Shown piece after piece: positions 35,558 to 45,693 of a stretch of 64,000 nt of DNA. How positions within the stretch are numbered: position 1 is the first letter of the stretch; the number at the start of each line of letters is the position of its first letter. The stretch lies in NCBI RefSeq assembly GCF_014268275.3, contig NZ_CP077084.1:1364001-1428000 (forward strand), in the 5' to 3' direction. The DNA comes from Pseudomonas tritici. Lineage in GTDB: Bacteria > Pseudomonadota > Gammaproteobacteria > Pseudomonadales > Pseudomonadaceae. The notes under the pieces are model-generated. The model worked only from the letters and a program-made list of their open reading frames with translations. It was not told the DNA's origin and ran no database searches. The position numbers were made by a program, and so were the translations under genes.

Positions 35558-35896
35558 AGTGCCCGGCCCTGTTGGGTGTGAGGCATTTTTGGAGTGATTT
35601 TGTACGATATTTCGATGCAGGCGGACTTCCGACTTTAACGGGGTACCTGTTACTCGGCTAGTGGTATTCGTCATCCTGAAAAATAAACTTCAAAAAAGCG
35701 TCAAAGTGCTTTTTCCTGTCATGGGTTTTGCGGTATTACGAAGTCAGATCGCCGAAACCTGCAACACAGGTGGCGTCTTCCAAGACTCCTCATGTGGGCA
35801 CTGCGCTTGACGTCACTCAGGTGCAGTCGGTGGTCGAATCGAGGCGCAGCACCGCCCAGGTATTGCGTCGACTGGCTCCCACAAAGGTGACCGAGT
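35558..35896. other. Intergenic region upstream of phoH, nothing coding seen
   Basis: 339 bases between the deacetylase stop and the phoH start. It holds no credible reading frame with a ribosome site. CTCCCACA at 35876-35883 looks like a lone REP arm tip. The segment must carry the phoH promoter, but no confident -35/-10 pair could be picked by eye. Confidence 0.6.
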
Positions 35897-37291
35897 ATGG
35901 ATGATCATGGACGTAACCCTTCTTCCGACCAGCCAATCCTTTATGTGCTTGATACCAACGTACTGATCCACGATCCGAACGCACTGCTTAACTTTGAAGA
36001 ACACCACGTCGCCATCCCGATGATCGTGCTTGAGGAGCTCGACAAACTCAAAAGCGGGCACCACAGCGTTGCCGCCGAATGCCGCCAGGCCATCCGCCTG
36101 ATCGACAAGACACTGGGCGAAGCATCGCCGGAGGATGTTGAAGTCGGCGTACCGATCCAGCGTGGCAAAAGCGGGCCCAAGGGCTTGCTGTCGATTCTGA
36201 TGAGCAAGCGCAGCGAGCCCAACAGCCTGCTGCCGGAAAATCTGAACGACAACAAAATCATCAACCAATTGATCGACCTGCACGCGCGCGACAAGGATCT
36301 GCGCCTGGTACTGGTGACCAAAGACATCAATATGCGCCTCAAGGCACGAGCGTGTGGGATCGCTGCCGAGGACTACAGCACTGACCAACTGGTCGACGAC
36401 GTGTCGATGTTGTCGCGTGGCTATCACACGGTGCCCGGCTCCTTCTGGGACCTCGTCAGCAAGGTCGAAACCCGTCAGGACCATGGCCGCACCTGGCATC
36501 AGGTACAGCTGATCGACAACCTGCCGGCTGTACACATCAACGAATTCATCATCGACGAACAGGGCTTTGTAGGCTGGATCAAAGAAATCCAGGTCGACAA
36601 GCTGCTGATTCTCGACCTGCATCAGGAACCCCTGTTGCACCAGGAAGCCTGGGGCCTGAAACCGCGCGATATCTACCAGAGCCTGGCGCTGTACGCGCTG
36701 CTCGACCCGGACATCCACCTGGTCAACCTGACGGGGGCTGCCGGTTCCGGTAAAACCATCCTTGCCTTGGCTGCCGCCATCGAGCAGACCATGGTGACCA
36801 AGCGCTATCGCCGCATCATCGCCACCCGCAGCGTGCAGGGCCTGGACCAGGAAATCGGTTTCCTGCCCGGCACCGAGGCGGAAAAAATGGAACCGTGGCT
36901 GGGGGCGATCACCGACAACCTCGAAGCCTTGCACATGGATGACGAAAACACCCATGGCAGCGTCGACTACATCCTCAGCAAAGTGCCGTTGCAGTTCAAA
37001 TCCCTCAACTACATCCGAGGTCGCAGCTTCCAGCAGAGCCTGATTTTGATCGATGAATGCCAGAACCTGACCCCGCACCAGATGAAAACCATCATCACCC
37101 GTGCCGGTGCCGGTTCCAAAGTGGTGTGCCTGGGCAACCTGGCACAGATCGACACCCCTTACCTGTCCGCGACCAGCTCCGGGCTGACGTACCTGACGGA
37201 ACGCTTCAAAGACTTCCCCAACGGCGTGCACATTGCGCTGCAAGGGGTGCCCCGTTCGATTCTGGCCGAATACGCCGAATCTCACTTGTAA
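35897..37291 (+). CDS. PIN-PhoH ATPase (PhoH2-like)
   Basis: The 464-residue protein joins an N-terminal PIN ribonuclease domain (about 13-155: LYVLDTNVLIHDPNALLNF with the acidic Asp, VLEELDKLKSG, VLVTKDINMRLKA) to a C-terminal PhoH ATPase (about 245-455). The ATPase has Walker A LTGAAGSGKTILALAAAI and Walker B LILIDECQNLTPHQMK. Such PhoH2 proteins are described as ATP-driven RNA unwinding and cleaving enzymes. No toxin-antitoxin partner is adjacent. The hairpin after the stop (37302-37329) probably ends its transcript. Confidence 0.9.
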   Translation: MDDHGRNPSSDQPILYVLDTNVLIHDPNALLNFEEHHVAIPMIVLEELDKLKSGHHSVAAECRQAIRLIDKTLGEASPEDVEVGVPIQRGKSGPKGLLSILMSKRSEPNSLLPENLNDNKIINQLIDLHARDKDLRLVLVTKDINMRLKARACGIAAEDYSTDQLVDDVSMLSRGYHTVPGSFWDLVSKVETRQDHGRTWHQVQLIDNLPAVHINEFIIDEQGFVGWIKEIQVDKLLILDLHQEPLLHQEAWGLKPRDIYQSLALYALLDPDIHLVNLTGAAGSGKTILALAAAIEQTMVTKRYRRIIATRSVQGLDQEIGFLPGTEAEKMEPWLGAITDNLEALHMDDENTHGSVDYILSKVPLQFKSLNYIRGRSFQQSLILIDECQNLTPHQMKTIITRAGAGSKVVCLGNLAQIDTPYLSATSSGLTYLTERFKDFPNGVHIALQGVPRSILAEYAESHL

Positions 37292-37301
37292 ATGCGGTCA
37301 G

Positions 37302-37329
37302 TGTGGGAGGGCACTTGCCCCTCCCACAT
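37302..37329. terminator. REP-derived hairpin between phoH and moaC
   Basis: TGTGGGAGGG (37302-37311) pairs with CCCCTCCCACA (37319-37329) as an about 10-bp stem followed by TTTTG. It looks like a shortened REP now serving as the phoH terminator. Confidence 0.65.
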
Positions 37330-37379
37330 TTTGATCGGCGATAGGTTTACAATCGGTGCTCCTGATCAGGAGTATCCCT

Positions 37380-37853
37380 GTGCTGACCCATCTCGATTCC
37401 CAAGGTCGCGCCCATATGGTCGACGTCACCGACAAGTCCGTGACGTTCCGTGAGGCGGTGGCCGAAGCGCGCGTGCGCATGCTGCCCGAGACCCTGAAAA
37501 TGATTGTCGACGGCGCCCATCCCAAGGGCGACGTATTTGCCGTGGCCCGCATTGCCGGGATCCAGGCTGCGAAAAAAACCAGTGATCTCATCCCTCTGTG
37601 CCACCCGCTGATGTTGACGGGCGTCAAGGTCGAACTGAGCGCCGATGGCGTGGACGCTGTGCATATCCTGGCGCGCTGCAAACTCTCCGGCCAGACCGGT
37701 GTAGAGATGGAAGCGTTGACCGCTGCCAGCGTCGCGGCATTGACGATCTACGACATGTGCAAGGCCGTGGACCGTGGCATGACCATCGAAAGCATTCGCC
37801 TGCTGGAAAAGCTCGGCGGTAAAAGCGGGCACTTCAAGGCGGACCAGGCATGA
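37380..37853 (+). CDS. moaC: Cyclic pyranopterin monophosphate synthase MoaC
   Basis: The 157-residue enzyme converts the MoaA product to cyclic pyranopterin monophosphate in molybdenum cofactor synthesis. Family motifs: [33 protein letters not shown] and [23 protein letters not shown] (active-site Lys/Asp region near the C-terminus). I choose GTG 37380, with AGGAG seven bases upstream, over the longer frame from 37356. The last four bases overlap moaD. MoaA is not in the window. Confidence 0.95.
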   Translation: MLTHLDSQGRAHMVDVTDKSVTFREAVAEARVRMLPETLKMIVDGAHPKGDVFAVARIAGIQAAKKTSDLIPLCHPLMLTGVKVELSADGVDAVHILARCKLSGQTGVEMEALTAASVAALTIYDMCKAVDRGMTIESIRLLEKLGGKSGHFKADQA

Positions 37854-38092
37854 GCATCAACGTATTGTTTTTTGCGCGTTACGCCGAAGCAGTGGGCTTT
37901 GACTCGCTGGAGGTGGAGGGCGATTTCGCCACTGTCGATGCGGTGCGTCTAGCGTTGGCCAGTGACCCGGAGTTTGCCGTACTCAACGAGACCAGCCTGA
38001 TGTGTGCGCGCAACGAAGAGTTGTGCGGCCTCGATGAGCCAGTGCAGGCAGGTGACGAAGTAGCATTCTTTCCACCCGTGACCGGAGGCTGA
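37850..38092 (+). CDS. moaD: Molybdopterin synthase sulfur carrier subunit MoaD
   Basis: The 80-residue ubiquitin-like protein ends in FFPPVTGG, the Gly-Gly tail that is adenylated and thiocarboxylated to donate sulfur. It starts [16 protein letters not shown]. Its ATG overlaps the moaC stop (ATGA) and it ends two bases before moaE, so the three are translated together. Confidence 0.95.
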   Translation: MSINVLFFARYAEAVGFDSLEVEGDFATVDAVRLALASDPEFAVLNETSLMCARNEELCGLDEPVQAGDEVAFFPPVTGG

Positions 38093-38094
38093 TC

Positions 38095-38547
38095 ATGGCC
38101 ATTCGTGTGCAGGCCCAGGCGTTCGATCCGGGTTTTGAGGTGAATGCCATGCACGCGGCCAATGTGGGCGTGGGCGGGGTGGTGAGTTTTGTGGGCTATG
38201 TCCGCGACTTCAACGACGGCCTGGACGTGGCAGGGATGTTCCTGGAGCACTACCCCGGCATGACCGAAAAGGCCCTGGCCAAGATCGCAGTCGAAGCTGA
38301 GCAGCGCTGGCCGTTGCTCAAGCTGGAAGTGCTGCATCGTATTGGCGCGCTGGAGCCGGGTGAGCCGATTGTGTTTGTTGCAGCCGCCAGTGCCCATCGG
38401 CAGGCGGCGTTTGATGCCTGTGCGTTTGTGATGGACTACCTGAAGACGCGGGCGCCGTTCTGGAAGAAAGAGAACACCAGTGAGGGGCCGCGTTGGGTGG
38501 AAGGGCGGGAAAGCGATTGTGCGGCTGCACATCGTTGGAACGTGTGA
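38095..38547 (+). CDS. moaE: Molybdopterin synthase catalytic subunit MoaE
   Basis: The 150-residue protein shows the MoaE pattern: VGGVVSFVGYVRDFNDG, LEHYPGMTEKAL, HRIGALEPGEPIVFVAAASAHRQAAFDACAFVMDYLKTRAPFWKKE. The conserved lysines in TRAPFWKKE are the catalytic ones. With MoaD it inserts two sulfurs into cyclic pyranopterin monophosphate to make molybdopterin. It ends the moaCDE operon. Confidence 0.96.
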   Translation: MAIRVQAQAFDPGFEVNAMHAANVGVGGVVSFVGYVRDFNDGLDVAGMFLEHYPGMTEKALAKIAVEAEQRWPLLKLEVLHRIGALEPGEPIVFVAAASAHRQAAFDACAFVMDYLKTRAPFWKKENTSEGPRWVEGRESDCAAAHRWNV

Positions 38548-38755
38548 GAGTTTTCATGGCTTTTTGAAGCGCAAAACTTCATGACTATTTCTATTTGTTC
38601 TTATTAACTGTTACTTCTGACAGTTGTCATCACCTTGGTGAAAGACTTTTAATCGACCGTATGGTGCGGTGGCTTATAGCGGTTAAAGAAATTTATAATA
38701 AGTTTGTCGAGCCTGTAATTTTCTTATTTTTCATAATTTCTATAAGGAATTTGAC

Positions 38756-40729
38756 ATGGCTCAGACCGAAGATTCTATTCGCCTTTCTCATTTTACAATC
38801 AGAGGCTCTGGCGATGAAAGTTCGCGTTGCTCGGTATATGCCAATGGTAACCATCAGTGCGAGCTAATTATCGAAGTGATTAAAGAGGCTCAGGATGGGA
38901 ACGGAGTGTGGCATGAAACTGAATTGTCGGAGTCTGAGCGTGCCAGTGTAACGGTCATCCAGTGTTTCGCTGATAAGATTCAACCACTCGCGTCGGGATG
39001 GTCGTGTGATAAGAAGAGAAATCAATATGATCTTGGCCTGCAAAAAAATAAAACAGGGCAGGGCAAGGCTAGAAAAAATGAAACTTCGATCTGCGGTGTA
39101 GGTTCTAAAAAAGAGTATGTGCGGCGTTTTATGCGTTGCGCCCCAACTGATAGTTATGCACCTATCACCCTTGTGGCCAAGGTTGAATTTGATGGCCAAG
39201 TTTATACGTCGGCAGGCTGTGCAGGCGATGAGGAAGATTCGTCGGTAGTCGTTAAGCCGATCCGTCCATTCGTCATTAAAGCTGAGGATCTCTCTGAATC
39301 TGCAGATGCTGCGTATGTAGACGCCAGATGTACCATTCAATGTTCCTATTGGACGCCTCCAAGCCCAATGTATTTTACTCGGAATTTAGGGCTTGGACGG
39401 TCTGTTGAATTTTCTGAAGAGGGAGAGCTGTTCCAAACATCGTTCTTACATGAGGAAGCATACAACTTGGGGTGGAAGGCTGGCGTTGTCAGGGGGGGGG
39501 ACTATTCCGGTCTGCAGCTGCATTTGAGTGATATTCATCATGGTTTCTACCATCCATGGAAAAATCCGCTAGTACGATTTCATGAGCGTCCGACGATCAT
39601 GCGTGCTCTCCACGTGAGTGATGATATGCCAATTCTTCGCGAAGACACTCGCAGTGCATGGACATTGATTGATAATGTCGGGACGACACAAAAATACCGT
39701 TTATCGAAATCATCTGGCGGTTTTGGGATGCGGGTGGAGGACTATGAGGAGATCGCTGAAACTAACGTCAAAGTCTTCAAGATTTTTTTCCCTAGTGGGC
39801 AGCCCAATAGTAATGAGCTCTATACCAATAATCGCCATCAATGCAAAGTTTTGATTGAAGTCGTCAAAGAAGAAACTCTCGATGGGAGCATCTGGGTGGA
39901 AAAACCCCTGACGAATGAGGAGAAAAAAAGCGCAACGATCACCTTTTATTCATCAGATAAGTTTGCCCCACTCCCGACGGGGTGGTCTGTTGACACAGAT
40001 AAAAACATCTTCGATACGGGAATTCGCAGCCTGGATGCCGAGAACTCTGTGTGTGATGATAGTGGGTATACAGTTACCAATGATCCTAGAGCTGAAATAA
40101 TTGAGCGATATATGCGCGTTGCGCCAGGCATCCCATTAGAATCAATCAGATTTATGGCGAGAATAATTGTAGGTGGCGTGGTTTATACAACTTACGGGTA
40201 CGTGGGTAATTCATTTATCACTCTTTCACCTGTCAGGCCTTATGTTATTCGGGTTGGTGAGTTAACTGTGAATCGCTATGATGTTTTTAATGGCGCAGTC
40301 TCTACTGATTTAGATATGTATTATGTGCGTCCGTCAATGGGCGGTGTCGAGTTTCTGATGAACAAAGGGTTGGACACCCCTCTGTCGTTGCCTAGTGAAG
40401 GGTTAAAATTTCAGTCGTGTTACGCTCATAATGGGGGCGCTTTAGGGCGCTCTAGAAAAATTGGTGTGCTGTTAGGTGATGATGTTAATGCCGTCGTTCG
40501 ATTTGGTGATATTGCGAATGATGGATTAGTGGATCCAAATATTATAATAAAAGCGGATCATCATAATACAGTAATGCGTATTGCGAGAGTGACAAGGCCT
40601 TCGATTTCGTTCGGTAGCGGAGACACAAAAACGCCATTGCGGCTGATCGATAATTACGGATGTGAGCAGGCGTATTATATTAATCAGAGTGAGGACGGTA
40701 ATACCGCCTACTTTACCGATTATAACTAG
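38756..40729 (+). CDS. Internally duplicated protein of unknown function, preceding RHS gene
   Basis: The 657-residue protein is made of two similar halves (about 1-335 and 336-657). Matching landmarks are VYANGNHQCELIIEVIKE with TNNRHQCKVLIEVVKE, PLASGWSCDKKRNQYDLG with PLPTGWSVDTDKNIFDTG, and RPFVIKAEDL with RPYVIRVGEL. The strand-rich pattern suggests beta-sandwich repeats. There is no signal peptide, membrane segment or known domain. The start ATG 38756 has AAGGAA upstream. The gene is visibly AT-richer than its surroundings, and a nine-G run sits at 39492-39500. It lies 76 bases before the RHS gene and probably forms a unit with it. Function unknown. Confidence 0.65.
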   Translation: MAQTEDSIRLSHFTIRGSGDESSRCSVYANGNHQCELIIEVIKEAQDGNGVWHETELSESERASVTVIQCFADKIQPLASGWSCDKKRNQYDLGLQKNKTGQGKARKNETSICGVGSKKEYVRRFMRCAPTDSYAPITLVAKVEFDGQVYTSAGCAGDEEDSSVVVKPIRPFVIKAEDLSESADAAYVDARCTIQCSYWTPPSPMYFTRNLGLGRSVEFSEEGELFQTSFLHEEAYNLGWKAGVVRGGDYSGLQLHLSDIHHGFYHPWKNPLVRFHERPTIMRALHVSDDMPILREDTRSAWTLIDNVGTTQKYRLSKSSGGFGMRVEDYEEIAETNVKVFKIFFPSGQPNSNELYTNNRHQCKVLIEVVKEETLDGSIWVEKPLTNEEKKSATITFYSSDKFAPLPTGWSVDTDKNIFDTGIRSLDAENSVCDDSGYTVTNDPRAEIIERYMRVAPGIPLESIRFMARIIVGGVVYTTYGYVGNSFITLSPVRPYVIRVGELTVNRYDVFNGAVSTDLDMYYVRPSMGGVEFLMNKGLDTPLSLPSEGLKFQSCYAHNGGALGRSRKIGVLLGDDVNAVVRFGDIANDGLVDPNIIIKADHHNTVMRIARVTRPSISFGSGDTKTPLRLIDNYGCEQAYYINQSEDGNTAYFTDYN

Positions 40730-40805
40730 TGCTTAGGAACCTTGAGTCTTGTTGTTATTGATGAGGCGGCGTTCAATTTCAAATGCTGACTTGAGGTGCG
40801 TCCGT

Positions 40806-43800
40806 ATGAATGTTTACTCGAATGCGTTTTGCTTTGGCTCTTATTTGGCCGGTTCTGTCGATGACCGCACATTGCAATACACGTCTAAGGTTCAATTGGC
40901 AACCTTATATCCAAACGGCCCTTTAGAAGTGTCTAAGGATGTCACGCTGTCATTTTCAATGCTGAACACTCAGCCTTCAAGGTACGGTATTGGTTGGCGA
41001 ATCAGTAATACCGAGTTTGATGTTGACAACCTTACGCTCACGCTACTCACGGGTGAGCGCTATAAAACCCAGAGCCTGCCGTCAGTAGGGGGCACGCTTG
41101 CATTCACAGATCGTAAGTTAAGGGATTTGGTGGTCAAGCGGCCGGCTGCGGACACGCTACATGTAGTTTATAAGGATGGAACCGTCGAGGTTTTGAAAAA
41201 GCATGGCAGTACCGTGCCCTATCGTATAAATACCATTCAGTTTGAAAATGGCGAGAGCTTGAGCTTTCGATATGCTTTGGGTGAACACCTCGATCGCATC
41301 CTTAATCAGAAGGGCGAGGAACTTGTGGTGTTGACCTATTCCCAGAGCTGGATACTGTCGACGGTCGATACCCTTGTCGGCGGCGGGCGTTACGCACGCG
41401 TCCGATTTTCATATGCCAACGAGTATTTAACCGGTGTCACCGTTCCCTATGATCGCAGTGGTCCGCCCGGGTCTGCTGCTTACACGTTCGCCTATACCGT
41501 GTTCCGCAATGGCTTGAGTGCTATCGAGAGTGTAAAGCGGCCTATGGGGGGGGAGGAACGCATTGTCTACAGCGAAAATACCCTTGCCTACGGTAACAAC
41601 CAATACATTCCCAGCGTCGACACGTGGGTGCAGATTCCTGGCGCCAATCAGCCGCGCATGATCAGAAAATATAGCTACAGTCCGGGCAGCAACTTCTCCG
41701 GATACCCTTTTTCAGGTGGTTTCCAGGAGGGCGAGGACAACTTGTTGAAGGTGGCGGGGGCTTACGTTTATTGGTCGGAGGAAACCCGCATTGACGCAGC
41801 CGACAATGACAAGGTGCTGATGGTTACACGTACGACCTACAACAAATTTCACCTGCAGACCGAAAAAACGGTGCGGCGCGATGGCACCATAAGCAAGACC
41901 AGCGTCATCTATAACGTGGTCGCGGGTCAGTTCTCTGATCAACCGGCCAATTACGCGATTCCGAAGACGGTTACCCAGCGCTATGAACGGGCGGGTAACC
42001 CTGCAAGGGAGGTGTCTGAGCATATCGAGACCGACGACTTTGGCAATGAGCTAAGTCTCACTGAAGTATCCGGCGTTCGCACCGAGTACAGCTACTACCC
42101 GATCACTGGTGAAGCTGCAAAATGCCCGGCCGACTCTCACAACCTCTTTCCTCGCTACGTGAAGCAAGAGCGCCTTTTTCCTGTGGGAGCCACGGTTGCT
42201 GCGCGAGTCACCGACTACACCCACACCCGCTTGCCGGCGACGGGCGCCAGTTACTTTGTCTTGCAGCAGTCCATCCTTCAGGCTGGGAGTTTCAGCCAGC
42301 AGCACACTTACTACAGCGCGCCTGCCGAGCTGGTAGGTCGGTTGGAAACATCCTCTTGCACCATTGCTGGACTGACGCTGGTCAGCAACTTCAGCTATAC
42401 CATCGCGGGTGATCGTCTTATTGAAACGCGCCGACTGCTGGGCCGTGAAGGGCAATGGGTTGAGTCTCAACGCACACTATCGCTGGTCAACCGGCGCCAG
42501 GAATCAATGATCCGGGACGGTGGTTGTGCAGTGGCTCTAGCATTCGATGTCAATGGTCGACTGGTTGAGGAAGTGGTTTCTCCGGGCAAACCGCAGCAGG
42601 CTAAGCGTAACTATGCCTACCATTTTTCGACGCAGAGCAACGCTGCTCATCTGATCACCACAGATGCCCAAGGTCGCCAGGTCGTCACAAGGTTTGATGG
42701 GCTTGGCCGCCAGGTTTCCGATAATCAACTGATGGCGGGACCGCTGGAACGCGCTATCGGAACACGGACTTACGATGCGCTTGGGCAACTCATTGAACAG
42801 GTCGATTTCGATTATGTGACCGACGGCCAGCGTGTGCTGAAGACGGTCTATTCCTACAATGGTTGGGGCAACCCCAGCAGCGTAACCGGTCCCGATGGCC
42901 GCGTTCTGATTGATGAATACGATCCGCAGTTGAATCTCAAGGTTGAGGGCGTTGAGGGTGGTGAACGTCTGAAAACTTATTTCAATGAGCATAGTCAGCC
43001 GGTGAAGGTGGAGCGACTTGATGCCAGCAATAACGGCGTAGAAGTAGAGTCGCGCACCTATGATGGCCTGGGCCGATGCCTGCTGGTGAAGGATATCAAT
43101 GGCACTTCGAGTGAGTTCACCTATGACACCTTCGGCCGGCTGTTGACCGTTCTTCAAAAGCCTGTGGACGGCACCCCGCAACGGTTGCGCAAAATTGACT
43201 ACGCGCCGGGTACCAGCAGCGAAACGGTCAGCGCACTCTTGATCGACGGCAAACAGTTGGGCACACGCAGTTATGACAGCCTGGGGCGCATGACCAGCCA
43301 GAGTCGTGGCACGGGGCAAGCCTCTACATGGGAGTATGAGGCAGGGTGGATGGCGCCCGTTGCGATGGTATCCCCTCGTGGTGCTCGTCAAAGCATTACT
43401 TATGACAAAGAGCTGGATGTGCAAACCAAGGTGGAGATGACGGGGCTCCCGGTAAGTACCTACAAGCATGATTATGTTGCGGGAACACTGACGCGCACGG
43501 AGACCAATGGCCTGATCCATGAGTATGTTCATGATGAGAACGGCCATCTCGAGAAGGAGACTCAAAACATCAATGGCACTTCGTTGACTGCCCTCTACAG
43601 CTATTCCCCTGGCGGTCGACTGCTGCATCAAACGGCCGCTGATGGTCAGGTTAGTCGGCTTGATTATGACGAGCGCGGTCGGTTTACCAAGATAGTCACG
43701 GGCAGTATGGTCGTTGAGCAGAGCTATGATACGTTGGGTCGGCCACAGAACCTGACCACTGCCTATGGCAGCACTGAAGTCGTAACCATGCTGTCTTACG

Positions 43801-45620
43801 ATGGGCTGGGGCGTGAGTCCTCACGCCGTTTTGAGCAGAACGGCGCGCTGCTGCAAGTGATCACCAGCACATACGATGCCAACAGTATGCTGGCGACACG
43901 GGTTCTGACGGATGCGAGCTCACAAGTGGTGACCGATGAGAAATTTACCTACGATGCCTTCCTGAGGCTCAAGACTTATCGCTGTGAGGGTCGCGAACAG
44001 CCTAAGGACCAGTTGGGGCGTGGCGTCGTAGGGCAGGTTTTCAGTTTTGATAGCCTTAATAACATTACCCAGGTAATCACCTCCTTTACCGACGGTACGC
44101 AAGATACGTGCGTGCGTTTTTTCACCGGCACCGACCCTACCTGTTTGACCCGGCTCACTCACACTCTCCCAGTGCAGGATGTCACTCTGACTTATGATGC
44201 GGCGGGCAACTTGCAGGTCGGAGCCTCAGGCCAGACCTATACCTATAACAGTTTTGATCAACTGACTGGAGTACGGGCCAATGCCCTCCAGTACAGCTAT
44301 GAGTACGATGCCGAATCACGCCAGGTACTTGCTTCCAGGGGCAACGAACCTCCTGTGAAGCTGATGTACGTGGAAGACCGCCTTGATACCGTGGTGGAAG
44401 GCAATAAAAAAATCCGTTTTGCCGACGGAGGGGATCAGGTGTTGGCGCGCAGCGGCGGTGTGGATGGGCCACAACTGCACACTAACGATGCATCAGGTAG
44501 CGTGCGCGGCATATCGGCTCCGGGGCTTGCGCATGTGCGGCGACATTACACGCCCTATGGCGATGCGCAAGTTGTACCGAATGACGGAAAGACTCGCACC
44601 ATGGCAGACCTGCAACTGCCAGCGTTCAATGGTCATCGACTGGATGCGTCGTGCAACCTCTATATTTTGGGCAACGGCCAGCGCGTCTACGATCCTAGTC
44701 TGCTGGTTTTTCTGCAGGTTGATCCGCTTGCTCCATTCGATGAGGGTGGATTCAATAGCTACGCGTATTGTGCGTGTAATCCAATCAACTTGATGGACCC
44801 CAGCGGTTTGTGGCCGAGCTGGCTGAAGTGGGTTCTGACCGGGACGGCATTAGCCCTGTCGATAGTAACGGTAGGATTTGCGACGCCCGGGTTGATGGCG
44901 GCTGCGGCTGCCTATACGGCGGCGGCGACGGCGGCAGGTTTAGCAGCGGCTTCGGGTGGCGCAGCGGCAGTTGCTGCGACAGCCTCCGCCGCTACGGCGG
45001 CGATGGTAGTTGCCTCCAAATCGGCAGTTTTTATCGCTTCTGCATTGGGCGTAGTGGGTGGAACCTTGAGTACTGCGGCGCTTGGCATTGCAGAGGTTGA
45101 CAGAATGACGGGGTGGGACCGTTCCCACCATATTCGCAACCTGGGGTGGGCCTCTTTAGGGTTTTCCATTGCTTCATGGACGGCCAGTATTGGGGGAGCC
45201 TATACATCGGCAAACCTGGCTTACAACGCGGCAGCGAAAGCCGGGACTGCCAAAGACTTCGTCAAGTACGCTGGCTTTTTTGATACCCCGCTTGGAAGCG
45301 GTCTGCAGGCGGCGGGCAAACGCATGGTGGGCTTGACCTACAAGTTCACCGACAAACAGGGCGTTACTACCTTCAGCAAGGTTTATGGCGTCACGCGCTT
45401 TGCTTTGAGAACGACCAATTTTGGCCGAGCGATAGAGGCCAGAAGCAAAGCGGCGTCACCGGCTTCTGAGTCAGGCCCGACGGGGCCGGGTTCGAACGCT
45501 TCGGCACAGCCACAGGCCGCTGGCAGTCTTTTTTTTGATATGCCAACGAGCAGTGCAGGTTACTTTCAGGCATTCAGAGACGAGGAGTCGCGCATTCGCC
45601 AACCATCCTGGTGGAATTGA
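40806..45620 (+). CDS. RHS repeat protein with associated core and Ala-rich C-terminal domain
   Basis: The 1604-residue protein has an N-terminal beta-rich part (about 1-560), then many YD/RHS repeats (YDALGQLIEQ, YDGLGRCLLVKDINGTSSEF, YDSLGRM, YDTLGRPQNL, YDGLGRESSRR). The RHS core ends with FLQVDPLAPFDEGGFNSYAY and NPINLMDPSG at about residue 1330. The last roughly 270 residues are a variable tail with a long Ala-rich hydrophobic stretch and no nuclease or other motif I recognise. RHS shells usually enclose a toxic C-terminal domain. No signal peptide, PAAR or VgrG is seen. Start ATG 40806 is chosen with GAGG nine bases upstream. No immunity gene follows. Confidence 0.85.
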   Translation: MNVYSNAFCFGSYLAGSVDDRTLQYTSKVQLATLYPNGPLEVSKDVTLSFSMLNTQPSRYGIGWRISNTEFDVDNLTLTLLTGERYKTQSLPSVGGTLAFTDRKLRDLVVKRPAADTLHVVYKDGTVEVLKKHGSTVPYRINTIQFENGESLSFRYALGEHLDRILNQKGEELVVLTYSQSWILSTVDTLVGGGRYARVRFSYANEYLTGVTVPYDRSGPPGSAAYTFAYTVFRNGLSAIESVKRPMGGEERIVYSENTLAYGNNQYIPSVDTWVQIPGANQPRMIRKYSYSPGSNFSGYPFSGGFQEGEDNLLKVAGAYVYWSEETRIDAADNDKVLMVTRTTYNKFHLQTEKTVRRDGTISKTSVIYNVVAGQFSDQPANYAIPKTVTQRYERAGNPAREVSEHIETDDFGNELSLTEVSGVRTEYSYYPITGEAAKCPADSHNLFPRYVKQERLFPVGATVAARVTDYTHTRLPATGASYFVLQQSILQAGSFSQQHTYYSAPAELVGRLETSSCTIAGLTLVSNFSYTIAGDRLIETRRLLGREGQWVESQRTLSLVNRRQESMIRDGGCAVALAFDVNGRLVEEVVSPGKPQQAKRNYAYHFSTQSNAAHLITTDAQGRQVVTRFDGLGRQVSDNQLMAGPLERAIGTRTYDALGQLIEQVDFDYVTDGQRVLKTVYSYNGWGNPSSVTGPDGRVLIDEYDPQLNLKVEGVEGGERLKTYFNEHSQPVKVERLDASNNGVEVESRTYDGLGRCLLVKDINGTSSEFTYDTFGRLLTVLQKPVDGTPQRLRKIDYAPGTSSETVSALLIDGKQLGTRSYDSLGRMTSQSRGTGQASTWEYEAGWMAPVAMVSPRGARQSITYDKELDVQTKVEMTGLPVSTYKHDYVAGTLTRTETNGLIHEYVHDENGHLEKETQNINGTSLTALYSYSPGGRLLHQTAADGQVSRLDYDERGRFTKIVTGSMVVEQSYDTLGRPQNLTTAYGSTEVVTMLSYDGLGRESSRRFEQNGALLQVITSTYDANSMLATRVLTDASSQVVTDEKFTYDAFLRLKTYRCEGREQPKDQLGRGVVGQVFSFDSLNNITQVITSFTDGTQDTCVRFFTGTDPTCLTRLTHTLPVQDVTLTYDAAGNLQVGASGQTYTYNSFDQLTGVRANALQYSYEYDAESRQVLASRGNEPPVKLMYVEDRLDTVVEGNKKIRFADGGDQVLARSGGVDGPQLHTNDASGSVRGISAPGLAHVRRHYTPYGDAQVVPNDGKTRTMADLQLPAFNGHRLDASCNLYILGNGQRVYDPSLLVFLQVDPLAPFDEGGFNSYAYCACNPINLMDPSGLWPSWLKWVLTGTALALSIVTVGFATPGLMAAAAAYTAAATAAGLAAASGGAAAVAATASAATAAMVVASKSAVFIASALGVVGGTLSTAALGIAEVDRMTGWDRSHHIRNLGWASLGFSIASWTASIGGAYTSANLAYNAAAKAGTAKDFVKYAGFFDTPLGSGLQAAGKRMVGLTYKFTDKQGVTTFSKVYGVTRFALRTTNFGRAIEARSKAASPASESGPTGPGSNASAQPQAAGSLFFDMPTSSAGYFQAFRDEESRIRQPSWWN

Positions 45621-45667
45621 TATCGGTAGGACGGTGGCGCGGGACGTGTTTGATGCAACAAATTTGA

Positions 45668-45693
45668 GAGCGGGCGGGCCCGCTCACTTTTTT
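45668..45693 (+). terminator. Rho-independent terminator of the RHS gene
   Basis: GAGCGGGC (45668-45675), loop GG, GCCCGCTC (45678-45685), then ACTTTTTTAA. The perfect 8-bp GC-rich stem with a T-run starts 48 bases after the RHS stop and just before the convergent rhlB stop. Confidence 0.88.

Noticed and set aside
35813..37285. 490-codon minus-strand open frame across phoH
   Set aside because: Antisense to the PIN-PhoH gene, whose Walker motifs are intact; composition is shadow-like.
40736..40763. GGAACC upstream of the RHS gene as a third hrp box
   Set aside because: No CCAC-N2-A follows at 15 or 16 bases, and the box would overlap the end of the preceding gene.
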